Positions 1 through 8,999 of a stretch of DNA of 39,948 nt are shown here, in pieces (position 1 is the first letter of the stretch; each line of letters begins with the position of its first letter). The translations under genes and the position numbers were made by a program. A model generated the notes under the pieces. It saw nothing but the letters and a program-made list of their open reading frames with translations. It was not told where the DNA came from and searched no databases. Source of the DNA: Cytophagales bacterium (GTDB lineage: Bacteria; Bacteroidota; Bacteroidia; Cytophagales; CCMP332); NCBI GenBank assembly GCA_028279065.1, contig JANQSY010000037.1:1-39948 (forward strand), written 5' to 3'.

Positions 1-4
1 TTAG

Positions 5-2002
5 TTGCGGACTCATGGCGTAGATAAGTCTGCGATAGTCGAAGGATTAGCCCAAAGGCTGGTCGACGGCGACGTTCCAGAAAACCTAAAGAGCAAGAAG
101 ATCATTTCCCTGGATATGGGGTTGTTGGTGGCTGGAGCAAAGTACAAGGGCGAATTTGAAGAGAGACTAAAATCAGTTATCAAGGAAGTGGTGGATTCCG
201 ATGGAGAGATCATCCTATTCATCGATGAAATCCATACTTTGATTGGAGCGGGAAGCGGTGGAGAATCTGCAATGGATGCCGCAAACCTCTTAAAACCTGC
301 GTTAGCAAGGGGTGAGCTTCATGCCATCGGGGCAACTACCTTAAAGGAATACCAGAAGTATATCGAGAAGGACAAAGCCCTGGAGAGAAGGTTCCAAAGC
401 ATCTTGGTAGCAGAGCCAAATTCACAAGATGCGATCAGCATTCTAAGGGGATTAAAGGAAAAGTATGAACTCCATCATGGGGTGAGAATTAAGGATGATG
501 CAATAATCGCCTCAGTAGAACTATCCGATAGGTACATTTCAGACAGGTTCCTTCCCGACAAGGCCATTGATCTCATGGACGAGGCAGCCTCCAGAATAAG
601 GATCGAGATTGATTCCCTTCCGGAAGAGTTGGATGAGGTCCAAAGGAAACTTATGCAACTGGAGATCGAAAGGGAAGCCATCAGAAGGGAAAGGGATAGG
701 GAAAAGGAGAAAAAGCTAAATGAAGAGATCGCTGAACTTGAATCGCGAAGGAAAGATCTGAAGGCAAAATGGGAGCAGGAAAAGTCTGTGATAACAGGTA
801 TACGCAAACTGAAGGAGGATATTGACCATTTCAAACTTGAAGCAGAACAAGCTGAGAGAAGTGGGGATTTTGGAAAGGTAGCGGAGCTCAGATATGGAAA
901 GGTCGTAGAAGCTGAAGAAAAATTGGATGGCCTGAAAGCTGAAATGGAAGAAATGAAAGGGAAGAGTCCGATGCTTAAAGAAGAGGTGACTTCAGAGGAT
1001 ATTGCTGAGGTAGTGGCCAAATGGACAGGAATACCTGTAAGCAAAATGCTCCAAAGCGAAAGAGAGAAGCTACTTCACCTTGAAGCGGAACTTTCAAAAA
1101 GAGTAGCAGGTCAGAAAAAGGCCATCGAAGTCCTCTCAGATGCAGTCAGAAGAAGCAGAGCTGGTCTTCATGACCCCAATAAACCCATAGGATCCTTTAT
1201 ATTCCTGGGGACTACCGGAGTGGGAAAAACCGAGCTGGCAAAAGCTCTTGCGGAATACCTTTTCGATGATGAAAAGGCCATGGTAAGAATAGACATGTCA
1301 GAATATCAGGAAAGGCATGCAGTGTCAAGACTGATAGGCGCCCCTCCGGGCTATGTTGGTTATGATGAAGGTGGCCAATTGACTGAAGCGATACGCAGAA
1401 AACCCTATTCAGTTATTCTGCTGGATGAGATAGAAAAAGCCCACTCTGACGCATTTAATATTCTGCTTCAGGTCCTTGATGATGGAAGGTTAACCGATAA
1501 TAAAGGGAGAATCGCAAACTTCAAGAATAGTATCATTATCATGACCTCGAACATAGGTTCCGAGCTTATACAGGCTTCTTTTGAAAATGGAGAAAGCGAT
1601 GATGAAAGTTTGAAAGAAGCGGTAATCTCCTTACTGAAAAGGTCGGTGAGGCCTGAATTCCTGAACAGGATCGATGATGTCATCATGTTCGATCCACTTT
1701 CGATCGAAGAGATCAGGGAGATTGTAAAGATCCAGTTCAGGTCCTTGCAAAATACCCTGGACGAACAGGGTATCAAGATGGAGGCAGATGAAAAGGTATT
1801 TGATAAACTGGCAGAAAAGGGATATGATCCTCAATTTGGAGCCAGGCCTTTGAAAAGAGTGATCCAGAGGGAGATCCTGAATGAATTGTCAAAGGATATC
1901 CTCTCAGCGCGAATCGAAAAGGAAGATGTAATTGGATTGACAGTAAATGACAATGGAGAATTCCAGTTCATTCAAACACCTGAGCTGGATCTGGACTCAT
2001 AA
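5..2002 (+). CDS. clpB: ATP-dependent disaggregase ClpB, 3' part (5' end missing and damaged)
   Basis: ClpB is a hexameric AAA+ chaperone that works with DnaK to pull proteins out of aggregates in the cytoplasm. About 665 residues remain of a usual 860. Visible in order are the rest of nucleotide domain 1 (Walker [10 protein letters not shown], then the GATTLKEY and ERRFQ segments), a long charged coiled-coil middle domain (about residues 205-325) that separates ClpB from ClpA and ClpC, and nucleotide domain 2 with Walker A GTTGVGKT, Walker [18 protein letters not shown] and the C-terminal NGYDP/GARPLKR-type block. The gene continues upstream, so the TTG at 5 is not a real start. The first codons are odd: a TAG lies in frame at 2-4, and the domain 1 Walker A reads RTHGVDKS where GEPGVGKT/S is expected. 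From residue G5 onward the protein is normal. A hairpin terminator follows. Confidence 0.95.
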   Translation: MRTHGVDKSAIVEGLAQRLVDGDVPENLKSKKIISLDMGLLVAGAKYKGEFEERLKSVIKEVVDSDGEIILFIDEIHTLIGAGSGGESAMDAANLLKPALARGELHAIGATTLKEYQKYIEKDKALERRFQSILVAEPNSQDAISILRGLKEKYELHHGVRIKDDAIIASVELSDRYISDRFLPDKAIDLMDEAASRIRIEIDSLPEELDEVQRKLMQLEIEREAIRRERDREKEKKLNEEIAELESRRKDLKAKWEQEKSVITGIRKLKEDIDHFKLEAEQAERSGDFGKVAELRYGKVVEAEEKLDGLKAEMEEMKGKSPMLKEEVTSEDIAEVVAKWTGIPVSKMLQSEREKLLHLEAELSKRVAGQKKAIEVLSDAVRRSRAGLHDPNKPIGSFIFLGTTGVGKTELAKALAEYLFDDEKAMVRIDMSEYQERHAVSRLIGAPPGYVGYDEGGQLTEAIRRKPYSVILLDEIEKAHSDAFNILLQVLDDGRLTDNKGRIANFKNSIIIMTSNIGSELIQASFENGESDDESLKEAVISLLKRSVRPEFLNRIDDVIMFDPLSIEEIREIVKIQFRSLQNTLDEQGIKMEADEKVFDKLAEKGYDPQFGARPLKRVIQREILNELSKDILSARIEKEDVIGLTVNDNGEFQFIQTPELDLDS

Positions 2003-2018
2003 TTCTAAAATCCGCTTG

Positions 2019-2053
2019 AAGGCCCAATGGAAAGAGGATTTCATTGGGCTTTT
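2019..2053 (+). terminator. Rho-independent terminator behind clpB
   Basis: The arms 2022-2029 (GCCCAATG) and 2042-2049 (CATTGGGC) are perfect inverted complements with a 12-nt loop. TTTT follows directly, and the A's at 2019-2020 extend pairing with the T tract. It sits 20 nt behind the clpB stop and ends that unit before the adhesin gene. Confidence 0.8.
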
Positions 2054-2135
2054 CATTGACTCATGCATCTAACCCATATTGGGTTAATTTTCCCTTAGAA
2101 AGGCTTTTTCTGTAACCCTGAGAACAATTTTTTGG

Positions 2136-2143
2136 CAAATTTG
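2136..2143 (+). promoter_or_regulatory. Possible -7 box for the adhesin gene
   Basis: CAAATTTG matches the Bacteroidota -7 consensus TAnnTTTG at all but its first base. It lies 20 nt upstream of the start codon at 2163, downstream of the clpB terminator. I see no clear -33 element, so the call rests on one box and its position. Confidence 0.35.
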
Positions 2144-2162
2144 TATTCATGAAAAACTGAGA

Positions 2163-5100
2163 ATGAGAAAACTATTCATATTGACCTTTCTTCTGCTTTG
2201 CTCTTCACTTGTATTTGGTCAGCGTTATAACTGGCTTCGGGTCTTTCAAAGCAGTGGCTTCGCCTCAACCATAAATCAAAAAGTTGCAACCAAGGATAAT
2301 TCGGTCTATGTAGCCGGAGAGTTTCAAGGGTCCATAAGTTTCGGGACCATAGTGTTGAACGCTTCGCAACCAACAGGAAGAGATATATACGTTGCAAAAT
2401 ATGATACCCTGGGGAATATCCAGTGGGCTATTAGGGGAGGGTCCACAAATACGAATTTTGATCAGTTCAGAGGAATAGCAATAGATGATGCAGGCAATGT
2501 GTATGTTGCGGGAATTTACAGTCAGGTCTGTGAATGGGGATCCATAATCGAGAACGGCTTTTATTTTAATGACCCCTCATCACGGGAAGCATTTATAGTA
2601 AAGATCGATGGATCGGGTACGGCTAAATGGATCCAAACCCTTTACTCGCCAACATCAACCTTTATAAGTACCAATAGTATATCAAGACTCGAGTCATTCG
2701 GCGATAAGGTCTATATGTGTGGCGACCTTTTCAATCCTGTCACCTTTAAGGGAACAACGATTTCCGCTTCGAGTCCCCAACCCGCCCAGACGGAAAATTT
2801 ATGGGTTGGAAGGATGGATACTTCAGGAGCTGTATTAACCGCTGATGTGCCTATCGCGGAGGCAAACACCGGATTCAACTCTCTGTTCTTACATGATTTT
2901 GATGTAGTTGGTGACGATGAGTTTGTCGTAAGCGGAGAGATCAACGGAAGTTTCAATTTTGGGCAAACCCTGGAAAACACAGGAGCTACGACACTTTTCT
3001 TCGCAAAATTCAGTAATCCAGCTACCCTAGAATGGAATAGGAAGAGCACATCTGGAAATCCAAATACAATTAGAACAGGAGTAAACAAAAAGGGCGAGGT
3101 GGTCTTTGGTGGAACCTTCTCTACTTCGCTTGCCATTGGTGGCAAATCCATTACCACTCCAAACTTCAATCAATGGTTTACCGGTCGATTAAATCCATCC
3201 GGTGCGGTTGAAGAATTGAAAACTCTAAATACCATTATAGGTTTTACCATGAATGACGTGGAGATCAATGATAAGCTGGAGAGCTACATCACCGGATCAT
3301 TCAGGGATAGTATAGTGATCAACGGGGTCAAGCGTTTCTCCAATGGAAGCAATGACATGGTAGTGGTTAAACTGGATTCTACGCAGGAACCGATATGGTT
3401 CCAGACCGGAGGAGGGGGTAATTCGGACGCTGGAATGGATATCGGTGTTCTTAATTCAGGAGATATTCTCTTATTATCAAATTATCGGGGTCTAGCTCAA
3501 TTTGGAAGCGTAGTATTGACCGGCTCTCCCACATTCGCTCCGACATTTTTGCTGACAAAACTTACCAATTGTGGTGATTATGAGGTTCCTCTATCATTCC
3601 TAGGAGATACATCCTTTTGTGCAGGCGGTAGCGTCAGAATATTTACATCGGCGCTGGGAAATGAAACCTTTCAATGGATGAAAGACAGTATAGTACTAGC
3701 CGGAGAAGTTTTTCGTGATATACTGGCAACACAGAGTGGGAATTATCAGGTCATAGTCAACGGGTCGGGGTGTATTGACACCTCCAGGGCTGTGCAGGTC
3801 AGTGTGGGTACACCACCGACGGTCACGCTTGCACCTTTGGACAGCGTCTGCGTATCCGACACTGCAGCTTTGTTGACCGGTGGGTCTCCGATCGGGGGTT
3901 ATTGGAGTGGCATAGGAGTAACCGACAGCTTCTTCAATGCTTCCATTGCAGGGATCGGAAATACTGCGATTACCTACACCTTTGATAATAATGGTTGCAA
4001 GGATTCTGTAACAAGAAATATATATGTGGAACCAAGCCCGACCGTATTTTTTGCTCCCTTGAATGATATTTGTGAGACCGCATCGCCCATCACACTCACC
4101 AATGCATTTCCTCCCGGTGGGGACTTTGTTGGCAATGGGGTAACAGCGGGAATATTCTATCCGGATTCAGCAGGCGTTGGAAATCATTTGATCAGCTATG
4201 TTTATACCAGTCCTAACGGATGTAGTAATTCGGCCAGTCAGAATATTCATGTTGACTCTCCGGACCCTATCGATTTCGATTCTATTCCTTCCCTCTGTCA
4301 ACTTGATACAGCATACCTTTTAACCGAGGGAACTCCATTTGGTGGAATATATTTCGGCCCTGGCATAAACGGAGACTTTTTTGAACCACAATCGGTAGGT
4401 CCTGGTACATACACCATTGGGTACGCTCTTGATAACGATTGTGGGATCGACACCATTTACCGGGATATCACCGTTCTTGCCTCACCAGTGGTTAATCTGA
4501 ATTCCTTCACAGATCTCTGCATCGATGCTGGAGTTCAATCCCTTTCAGGAGGAAGTCCACTCGGCGGGGTGTTTTCTGGCCCAGGTGTTTCTGGAGCTGT
4601 TTTTGACCCCTCCCTTGCAGGTGTCGGTTCATTCAATATTATATATGAATATACCGCTCCCAATGGTTGCCCTGCTTTAGATTCCTCAACACAGGTGGTC
4701 AATCCGCTACCGACGGTTAGCCTCAGCCCAGATACTTCAATTTGCTTTGGCGATACTGTTCAGCTGATGGCCGGAGGAGGCAGCAGCTATTCATGGAGCA
4801 ACGGCATGACAGGAAATTCCATAGTCGTGAACCCATCAAGCTCGACAGATTATGGGGTGATAGTGACCGATAGTAATTCTTGTGTGAATTCCGATACTGT
4901 TTCGGTGATCGTGAACCCCTTACCAACTGTCCAAATAATCGGCATCGACACAATATGCATAGGAGATAGTACCACACTTACGGCCACTGGAGCGAACTCA
5001 TACCTTTGGTCCACTGCTTCAAGCTCCTCGTCCATAACGGTCTCACCTGATTCAAGTAGAATTTATTCCGTCGAAGGAATCGATCTAAATGGATGTAGCT

Positions 5101-7607
5101 CTTCAGGATTCCTTGAGGTTATAGTCAACCCCTTGCCCGTGATCAACTTTCCAGCATTGGCAGATCTCTGCATAGACAATGGTCCACTTACTTTGAATTC
5201 TGCCACTCCAACTGGGGGGACCTATTATGGAACCGGAGTATCAGGATCGGATTTCGATCCCGGGGCATCAGGAGTAGGAACCTTTGTGATTGGGTACGAT
5301 TATGTAGATGCCAATGGGTGTCTGGGAATGGATTCGGCCTCCATTACCGTAAATGCATTGCCAGTTGTCACTGTCTCTCCTGACACTTTTATCTGTATTG
5401 GAGATACTGTTCTGCTAAATGCTTTTGGAGGAGATACGTATTCCTGGAGCAATGGAATGAGTGGTTCAACCATAGCGGTAAATCCATCAACGAGTACAAT
5501 GTACTCTGTTCTGGTCACTGACAGTAATTCTTGCCAGAACTTGGATTCTGTTCTTATCACCGTAAACCCGCTTCCCACAATCAGCATTTCCGGAATTGAT
5601 ACCATTTGCGTCGGAGATTCTACAACCTTGATCGCCTCTGGCGCCGATACCTACCTCTGGGGGATGGGACAAGGAGGAAACCAGATCACTGTTTCACCAT
5701 CTGGCACCACAAGTTATTCGGTCACCGGAACGGACTTAAATGGTTGCTCAAATAGTTTGAGTTATTCCGTACATGTTAATGCCCTGCCCATTGTCTCCTT
5801 GGGAGCTATTTCTCCTCTCTGCGAAGATGCAAGTCCAATTACTTTATCGACCGGAAGCCCTATTGGGGGTATATATTCAGGTGCAGGAGTTAGCGGTGGG
5901 GTATTTGATCCCAGCATTGGACCTGGTTCATATCAGATCCAATATGATTTTACAGATGCTAATGGATGTAGCTCAAATGACTCCAGCCAGGTCACTGTAA
6001 ATGCTTTGCCTGCAATCGCTGTTTCGGCGGATACGCAAATATGCATTGGGCAAAGTGTGACCCTTGATGCTCAGGGTGGGTCGGTATATGTTTGGTCACC
6101 CGGGGGAGCCGGTCAGAGCATTACAGTAAGTCCTACCCTTACAACAGTTTACAGAGTGAGTGTTACCGATTCGAATTCTTGCACCTCCAATGATTCAGTT
6201 CAGATAATTGTAAACCCTTTACCTACTGTTTCCATTTCAGGAATAGACACCATTTGTCAAGGAATTCCTATTCAGTTACTGGCTTCCGGAGCTCAGGATT
6301 ACCAATGGTCCACCGGAGACACGATCAATCCGGTTATTGTGGTTCCAATGACAACTGGATCTTATGCCGTAACCGGAACAGATCTAAATGGCTGTCAGGA
6401 TGTTGATTCATTCCTTGTAACTGTCAATACAGCCCCTCCAGTAACCATAAACCCTTTCTCTGATCTTTGTATTGACGCTTCACCTATTACTCTAAGTGGA
6501 GGTTCTCCTTTGGGAGGTAATTATTCCGGCACTGGTGTATCTGGAGGAAGTTTTGATCCCCAGCTGGCAGGTGTCGGCTTAGCATGGATCACCTACCAAT
6601 GGGCGGATTCCATTGGATGCTCCGGTTTCGATTCTACTTCGATCCAGGTCAACGCCTTGCCAGTGGTTAATATAACCGGGGATACCCTCATATGTATTGG
6701 AGACACCAGCATACTGGTGGCGAGCGGTGGAACAAGTTACTTATGGAGCACAGGTTCCGGATTGGATTCAACGGAGGTTTCACCTTTAAATGGAACCTAC
6801 TATTCGGTTCTTGTTACGGATTCCAACTCCTGCAGTAGCGCCGATTCAATTTTTGTAAATGTGCTGGATTTCCCTACCCTTTCTGTCACAGCGGACACCA
6901 TTGTTTGCAGCGGATCCAGCTTGACATTAAAAGCTTTAAGCAATGCTGGAAATTATTCGTGGAACACGGGTTCTTTGGATGATTCCATTGTGGTGGCCCC
7001 AGCCTCTCCTATGAGTTATTGGGTAAGCACAGCCAACGGGGGCCTATGCATAACCACTGATACTATAAATGTGGGGGTTAATCCTAACCCGGTATTCAGC
7101 CTCGGGGTTGATACTGTTATATTGAACAATTGTACAGATAGTAGCTTTGTTTTTACAGTTCCTCCGGGGTTTGTTGCATACCAATGGCAGAATGGATCAA
7201 CGGATAGCACTTTTCAGGCTAATTTCTTTATTCAGCTCGTGGGAACAACAGATTATGTCTGGTTACGGGTCCAGGATAGCAATTCTTGTTTTGGCTTTGA
7301 CAGTGTAATGATAATGTATGAAGTCTGTACAGATCTTGAGGATAACCTTGGGCATGGTATTACGACGGGGATTTATCCAAATCCAAACGATGGATCATTC
7401 CAATTGGAAGGCATTGGTTTCCCAGAGGGTAAATCCCACATCCAGATCTTTGATAACCTTGGGAAGCTTGTTCATCAGGTAGAAATTGAGAATCCTACAG
7501 GTCGATTAAATGCATTATTCCAACTCCAGGAGCTTTCTTCAGGAACCTACCATATGATAATTGATACCCAAGGCATTAGAAAAAGAGCGAGTTTCATAAA
7601 GGAGTAG
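2163..7607 (+). CDS. Giant secreted T9SS-dependent repeat protein (beta-propeller plus PKD/Ig-like array)
   Basis: A protein of 1814 residues, probably surface-exposed or secreted, with an adhesin-like or structural role; the ligand is unknown. It has a signal peptide (residues 1-19, ending FGQ). About residues 20-470 hold SBBP-like beta-propeller repeats (GNVYVAGIY and similar). About 475-1720 hold some 17 Ig/PKD-like domains of 68-78 residues, most with a Cys pair near the start and end and joined by NPLP or NALP linkers. Residues 1736-1814 are a type A T9SS sorting domain (YPNPNDGSF, then a final beta-rich segment ending in SFIKE). From about residue 777 the domains follow a strict three-type order. 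It is flanked by a terminator upstream and an outer-membrane protein gene downstream. Family knowledge: such proteins cross the outer membrane through T9SS, and the sorting domain is removed. Host range or ligand cannot be read from the sequence. Confidence 0.9.
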   Translation: MRKLFILTFLLLCSSLVFGQRYNWLRVFQSSGFASTINQKVATKDNSVYVAGEFQGSISFGTIVLNASQPTGRDIYVAKYDTLGNIQWAIRGGSTNTNFDQFRGIAIDDAGNVYVAGIYSQVCEWGSIIENGFYFNDPSSREAFIVKIDGSGTAKWIQTLYSPTSTFISTNSISRLESFGDKVYMCGDLFNPVTFKGTTISASSPQPAQTENLWVGRMDTSGAVLTADVPIAEANTGFNSLFLHDFDVVGDDEFVVSGEINGSFNFGQTLENTGATTLFFAKFSNPATLEWNRKSTSGNPNTIRTGVNKKGEVVFGGTFSTSLAIGGKSITTPNFNQWFTGRLNPSGAVEELKTLNTIIGFTMNDVEINDKLESYITGSFRDSIVINGVKRFSNGSNDMVVVKLDSTQEPIWFQTGGGGNSDAGMDIGVLNSGDILLLSNYRGLAQFGSVVLTGSPTFAPTFLLTKLTNCGDYEVPLSFLGDTSFCAGGSVRIFTSALGNETFQWMKDSIVLAGEVFRDILATQSGNYQVIVNGSGCIDTSRAVQVSVGTPPTVTLAPLDSVCVSDTAALLTGGSPIGGYWSGIGVTDSFFNASIAGIGNTAITYTFDNNGCKDSVTRNIYVEPSPTVFFAPLNDICETASPITLTNAFPPGGDFVGNGVTAGIFYPDSAGVGNHLISYVYTSPNGCSNSASQNIHVDSPDPIDFDSIPSLCQLDTAYLLTEGTPFGGIYFGPGINGDFFEPQSVGPGTYTIGYALDNDCGIDTIYRDITVLASPVVNLNSFTDLCIDAGVQSLSGGSPLGGVFSGPGVSGAVFDPSLAGVGSFNIIYEYTAPNGCPALDSSTQVVNPLPTVSLSPDTSICFGDTVQLMAGGGSSYSWSNGMTGNSIVVNPSSSTDYGVIVTDSNSCVNSDTVSVIVNPLPTVQIIGIDTICIGDSTTLTATGANSYLWSTASSSSSITVSPDSSRIYSVEGIDLNGCSSSGFLEVIVNPLPVINFPALADLCIDNGPLTLNSATPTGGTYYGTGVSGSDFDPGASGVGTFVIGYDYVDANGCLGMDSASITVNALPVVTVSPDTFICIGDTVLLNAFGGDTYSWSNGMSGSTIAVNPSTSTMYSVLVTDSNSCQNLDSVLITVNPLPTISISGIDTICVGDSTTLIASGADTYLWGMGQGGNQITVSPSGTTSYSVTGTDLNGCSNSLSYSVHVNALPIVSLGAISPLCEDASPITLSTGSPIGGIYSGAGVSGGVFDPSIGPGSYQIQYDFTDANGCSSNDSSQVTVNALPAIAVSADTQICIGQSVTLDAQGGSVYVWSPGGAGQSITVSPTLTTVYRVSVTDSNSCTSNDSVQIIVNPLPTVSISGIDTICQGIPIQLLASGAQDYQWSTGDTINPVIVVPMTTGSYAVTGTDLNGCQDVDSFLVTVNTAPPVTINPFSDLCIDASPITLSGGSPLGGNYSGTGVSGGSFDPQLAGVGLAWITYQWADSIGCSGFDSTSIQVNALPVVNITGDTLICIGDTSILVASGGTSYLWSTGSGLDSTEVSPLNGTYYSVLVTDSNSCSSADSIFVNVLDFPTLSVTADTIVCSGSSLTLKALSNAGNYSWNTGSLDDSIVVAPASPMSYWVSTANGGLCITTDTINVGVNPNPVFSLGVDTVILNNCTDSSFVFTVPPGFVAYQWQNGSTDSTFQANFFIQLVGTTDYVWLRVQDSNSCFGFDSVMIMYEVCTDLEDNLGHGITTGIYPNPNDGSFQLEGIGFPEGKSHIQIFDNLGKLVHQVEIENPTGRLNALFQLQELSSGTYHMIIDTQGIRKRASFIKE
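4490..6881 (+). repeat. Higher-order tandem array of three Ig-like domain types (A-B-C x3, then A-B)
   Basis: Within the giant protein, domain type A (DLCID...GGxxSGxGVSGxxFDP), type B (SPDTxICIGDT...VTDSNSC) and type C (GIDTICxGDS...GTDLNGC) repeat in fixed order. Type B units start at 4713, 5364, 6012 and 6663, so the period is 651, 648 and 651 bp (216-217 residues). Similarity is clear in protein but weak in DNA, so the array is not a very recent duplication. Confidence 0.85.
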
Positions 7608-7665
7608 GGTTTTATCTATGGCATAAGGAATCGCTTTATTAGGTTTGGGGTCTAAAATTCCATCA

Positions 7666-8292
7666 ATGAAAAGACTCCTTCTCTTTATTCCCCTTTTCCT
7701 TCCTTTATTCGGATTTGGACAATTGGAGCCAAAGCCTGAGATCTCAGTCATGTCAGGATATATGTGGGGAGGATCACTGACCACCACTTCCGGAGATCTG
7801 AAAATTTCAGATGGCCAGAACTGGGCCTTCACCCTTGGTGTTCCCTTGCCGCAGGGCATCACTGCTGAATTGATCTACGTAAGACTGGATTCGGACCTCA
7901 GGTACAAAGGAGTAAATTCATCCGGCAGATTCGTTGATTCCACTCTCGCAGACCTCAGTACAAACTATTTTCAGATCGGTGGATTGAGAGAGTTGCAAAC
8001 AGGAACAAATCTGGTCCCCTACGGCGTTTTCGCTCTTGGAGCTACCCTTTTCAGCCCCAAATCAACTTATTCAGATGAATGGGTCTTATCATTTTCCCTT
8101 GGTGGCGGACTCAAATACTATTTTTCTGACAGAATAGGAATCAAGGTTGACGGGAGGTTTCTGTTTCCCCTATACCTGACAGGTGGAGGTTTCTTTTGTG
8201 GAACAGGTGGTTGTGGGCTTGGGATCGGATCATCATCTGTGTTTTTACAGGGCTTCGTAGATGGAGGAATCATATTAAGACTGGGTAGCTAA
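7666..8292 (+). CDS. Outer-membrane beta-barrel protein, function unknown
   Basis: A protein of 208 residues. The ATG at 7666 is preferred over the in-frame ATG at 7645 because it places a clean signal peptide (MKRLLLFIPLFLPLFGFGQ) at the N-terminus. The mature part alternates polar and hydrophobic residues in short strands, is rich in Gly and aromatics, and ends in a hydrophobic strand (GGIILRLGS), as small eight- to ten-stranded outer-membrane barrels do. A Gly- and Cys-containing loop (FFCGTGGCGLGIG) lies near the end; its two Cys could form a disulfide. The stop overlaps the start of the cytochrome gene (TAATG), so the two are probably translated together. No substrate can be assigned. 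Confidence 0.7.
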   Translation: MKRLLLFIPLFLPLFGFGQLEPKPEISVMSGYMWGGSLTTTSGDLKISDGQNWAFTLGVPLPQGITAELIYVRLDSDLRYKGVNSSGRFVDSTLADLSTNYFQIGGLRELQTGTNLVPYGVFALGATLFSPKSTYSDEWVLSFSLGGGLKYYFSDRIGIKVDGRFLFPLYLTGGGFFCGTGGCGLGIGSSSVFLQGFVDGGIILRLGS

Positions 8293-8930
8293 TGGATATC
8301 TATTTAAGTGTTCACAAGATCTCTGCATCCCTATTTCTTTTGATCTATTTGATCAAAGGGGTGGCGATATTTTCAAAGAACCAGACCTATAAGGAGAATC
8401 TGTTCTCCAAAATGAAATGGTTGGAAATTCCAGTCAGTTTTGTATTCCTTGCCACAGGGATATATCTCCTCTTTCAAATGGGTGATACTCCTGGTTACCT
8501 GTATATAAAATTACTCCTGGTACTTGCTGCTATTCCTCTGGCAATCGTGGGTCAAAAAAGGAACAAACCGATTTTCCTGTGGCTTTCCATCTTTGTCATC
8601 GTATATGTTTTTGGTGCATCGGAAACCAGGAGCCTTAGTTTCCAAAAACCAAGGATCGAACTTTTGGCCGATGACGGCACCGGTGCCAATTTTGAGCTTC
8701 TTAATCTGGGAAGCCACATTTATGGAGAAAACTGTATTCGTTGCCATGGCAGAAGCGGAGATCTTGAGAGATACGGAGCAAGAAAACTTATTGGATCAAC
8801 CCTAAGCCCAGAAAAGCGAAGAAAGTTGATCATGGAAGGAAAGGGAAACATGCCGGGATTTGCAAAAAAACTAGATCAAAAGGAATTGGAAGCCCTGGAG
8901 TACTTCCTGGACCGATATTACCTACAATAA
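8292..8930 (+). CDS. SirB-like membrane protein fused to a cytochrome c domain
   Basis: A protein of 212 residues with two parts. Residues 1-110 form about four membrane helices and resemble SirB/CopD-type small membrane proteins (HKISASLFLLIYLIKG start). Residues 135-212 form a class I cytochrome c domain: heme-binding CIRCH at 148-152 and the likely distal ligand Met187 in GNMPGF. No cleavable signal is needed if helix 4 delivers the heme domain to the periplasm. The role is probably electron transfer at the inner membrane; the partner oxidase or reductase is not in the window. The start codon overlaps the preceding stop (TAATG). The heme site is clear; the SirB assignment is from pattern only. 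Confidence 0.75.
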   Translation: MDIYLSVHKISASLFLLIYLIKGVAIFSKNQTYKENLFSKMKWLEIPVSFVFLATGIYLLFQMGDTPGYLYIKLLLVLAAIPLAIVGQKRNKPIFLWLSIFVIVYVFGASETRSLSFQKPRIELLADDGTGANFELLNLGSHIYGENCIRCHGRSGDLERYGARKLIGSTLSPEKRRKLIMEGKGNMPGFAKKLDQKELEALEYFLDRYYLQ

Positions 8931-8972
8931 ATTACAACTATAGCGTTTGTCCAACAGGACTTCAATAATTGC

Positions 8973-8980
8973 TAAATTCG
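8973..8980 (+). promoter_or_regulatory. Probable -7 box for the DUF2723 gene
   Basis: TAAATTCG matches TAnnTTTG at seven of eight positions, 19 nt before the ATG at 9000. TTTG at 8946-8949 could be the -33 element, although the 23-nt spacer is long. Confidence 0.4.
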
Positions 8981-8999
8981 CGACTTAATTTTTTGAGAA

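Noticed and set aside
475-1044. 189-codon minus-strand frame inside clpB
   Set aside because: Ser-rich antisense shadow of the highly conserved clpB middle domain; no signal, domain or promoter.
7645-7665. Upstream ATG for the beta-barrel gene
   Set aside because: It adds seven residues before a perfect signal peptide that begins at ATG 7666.
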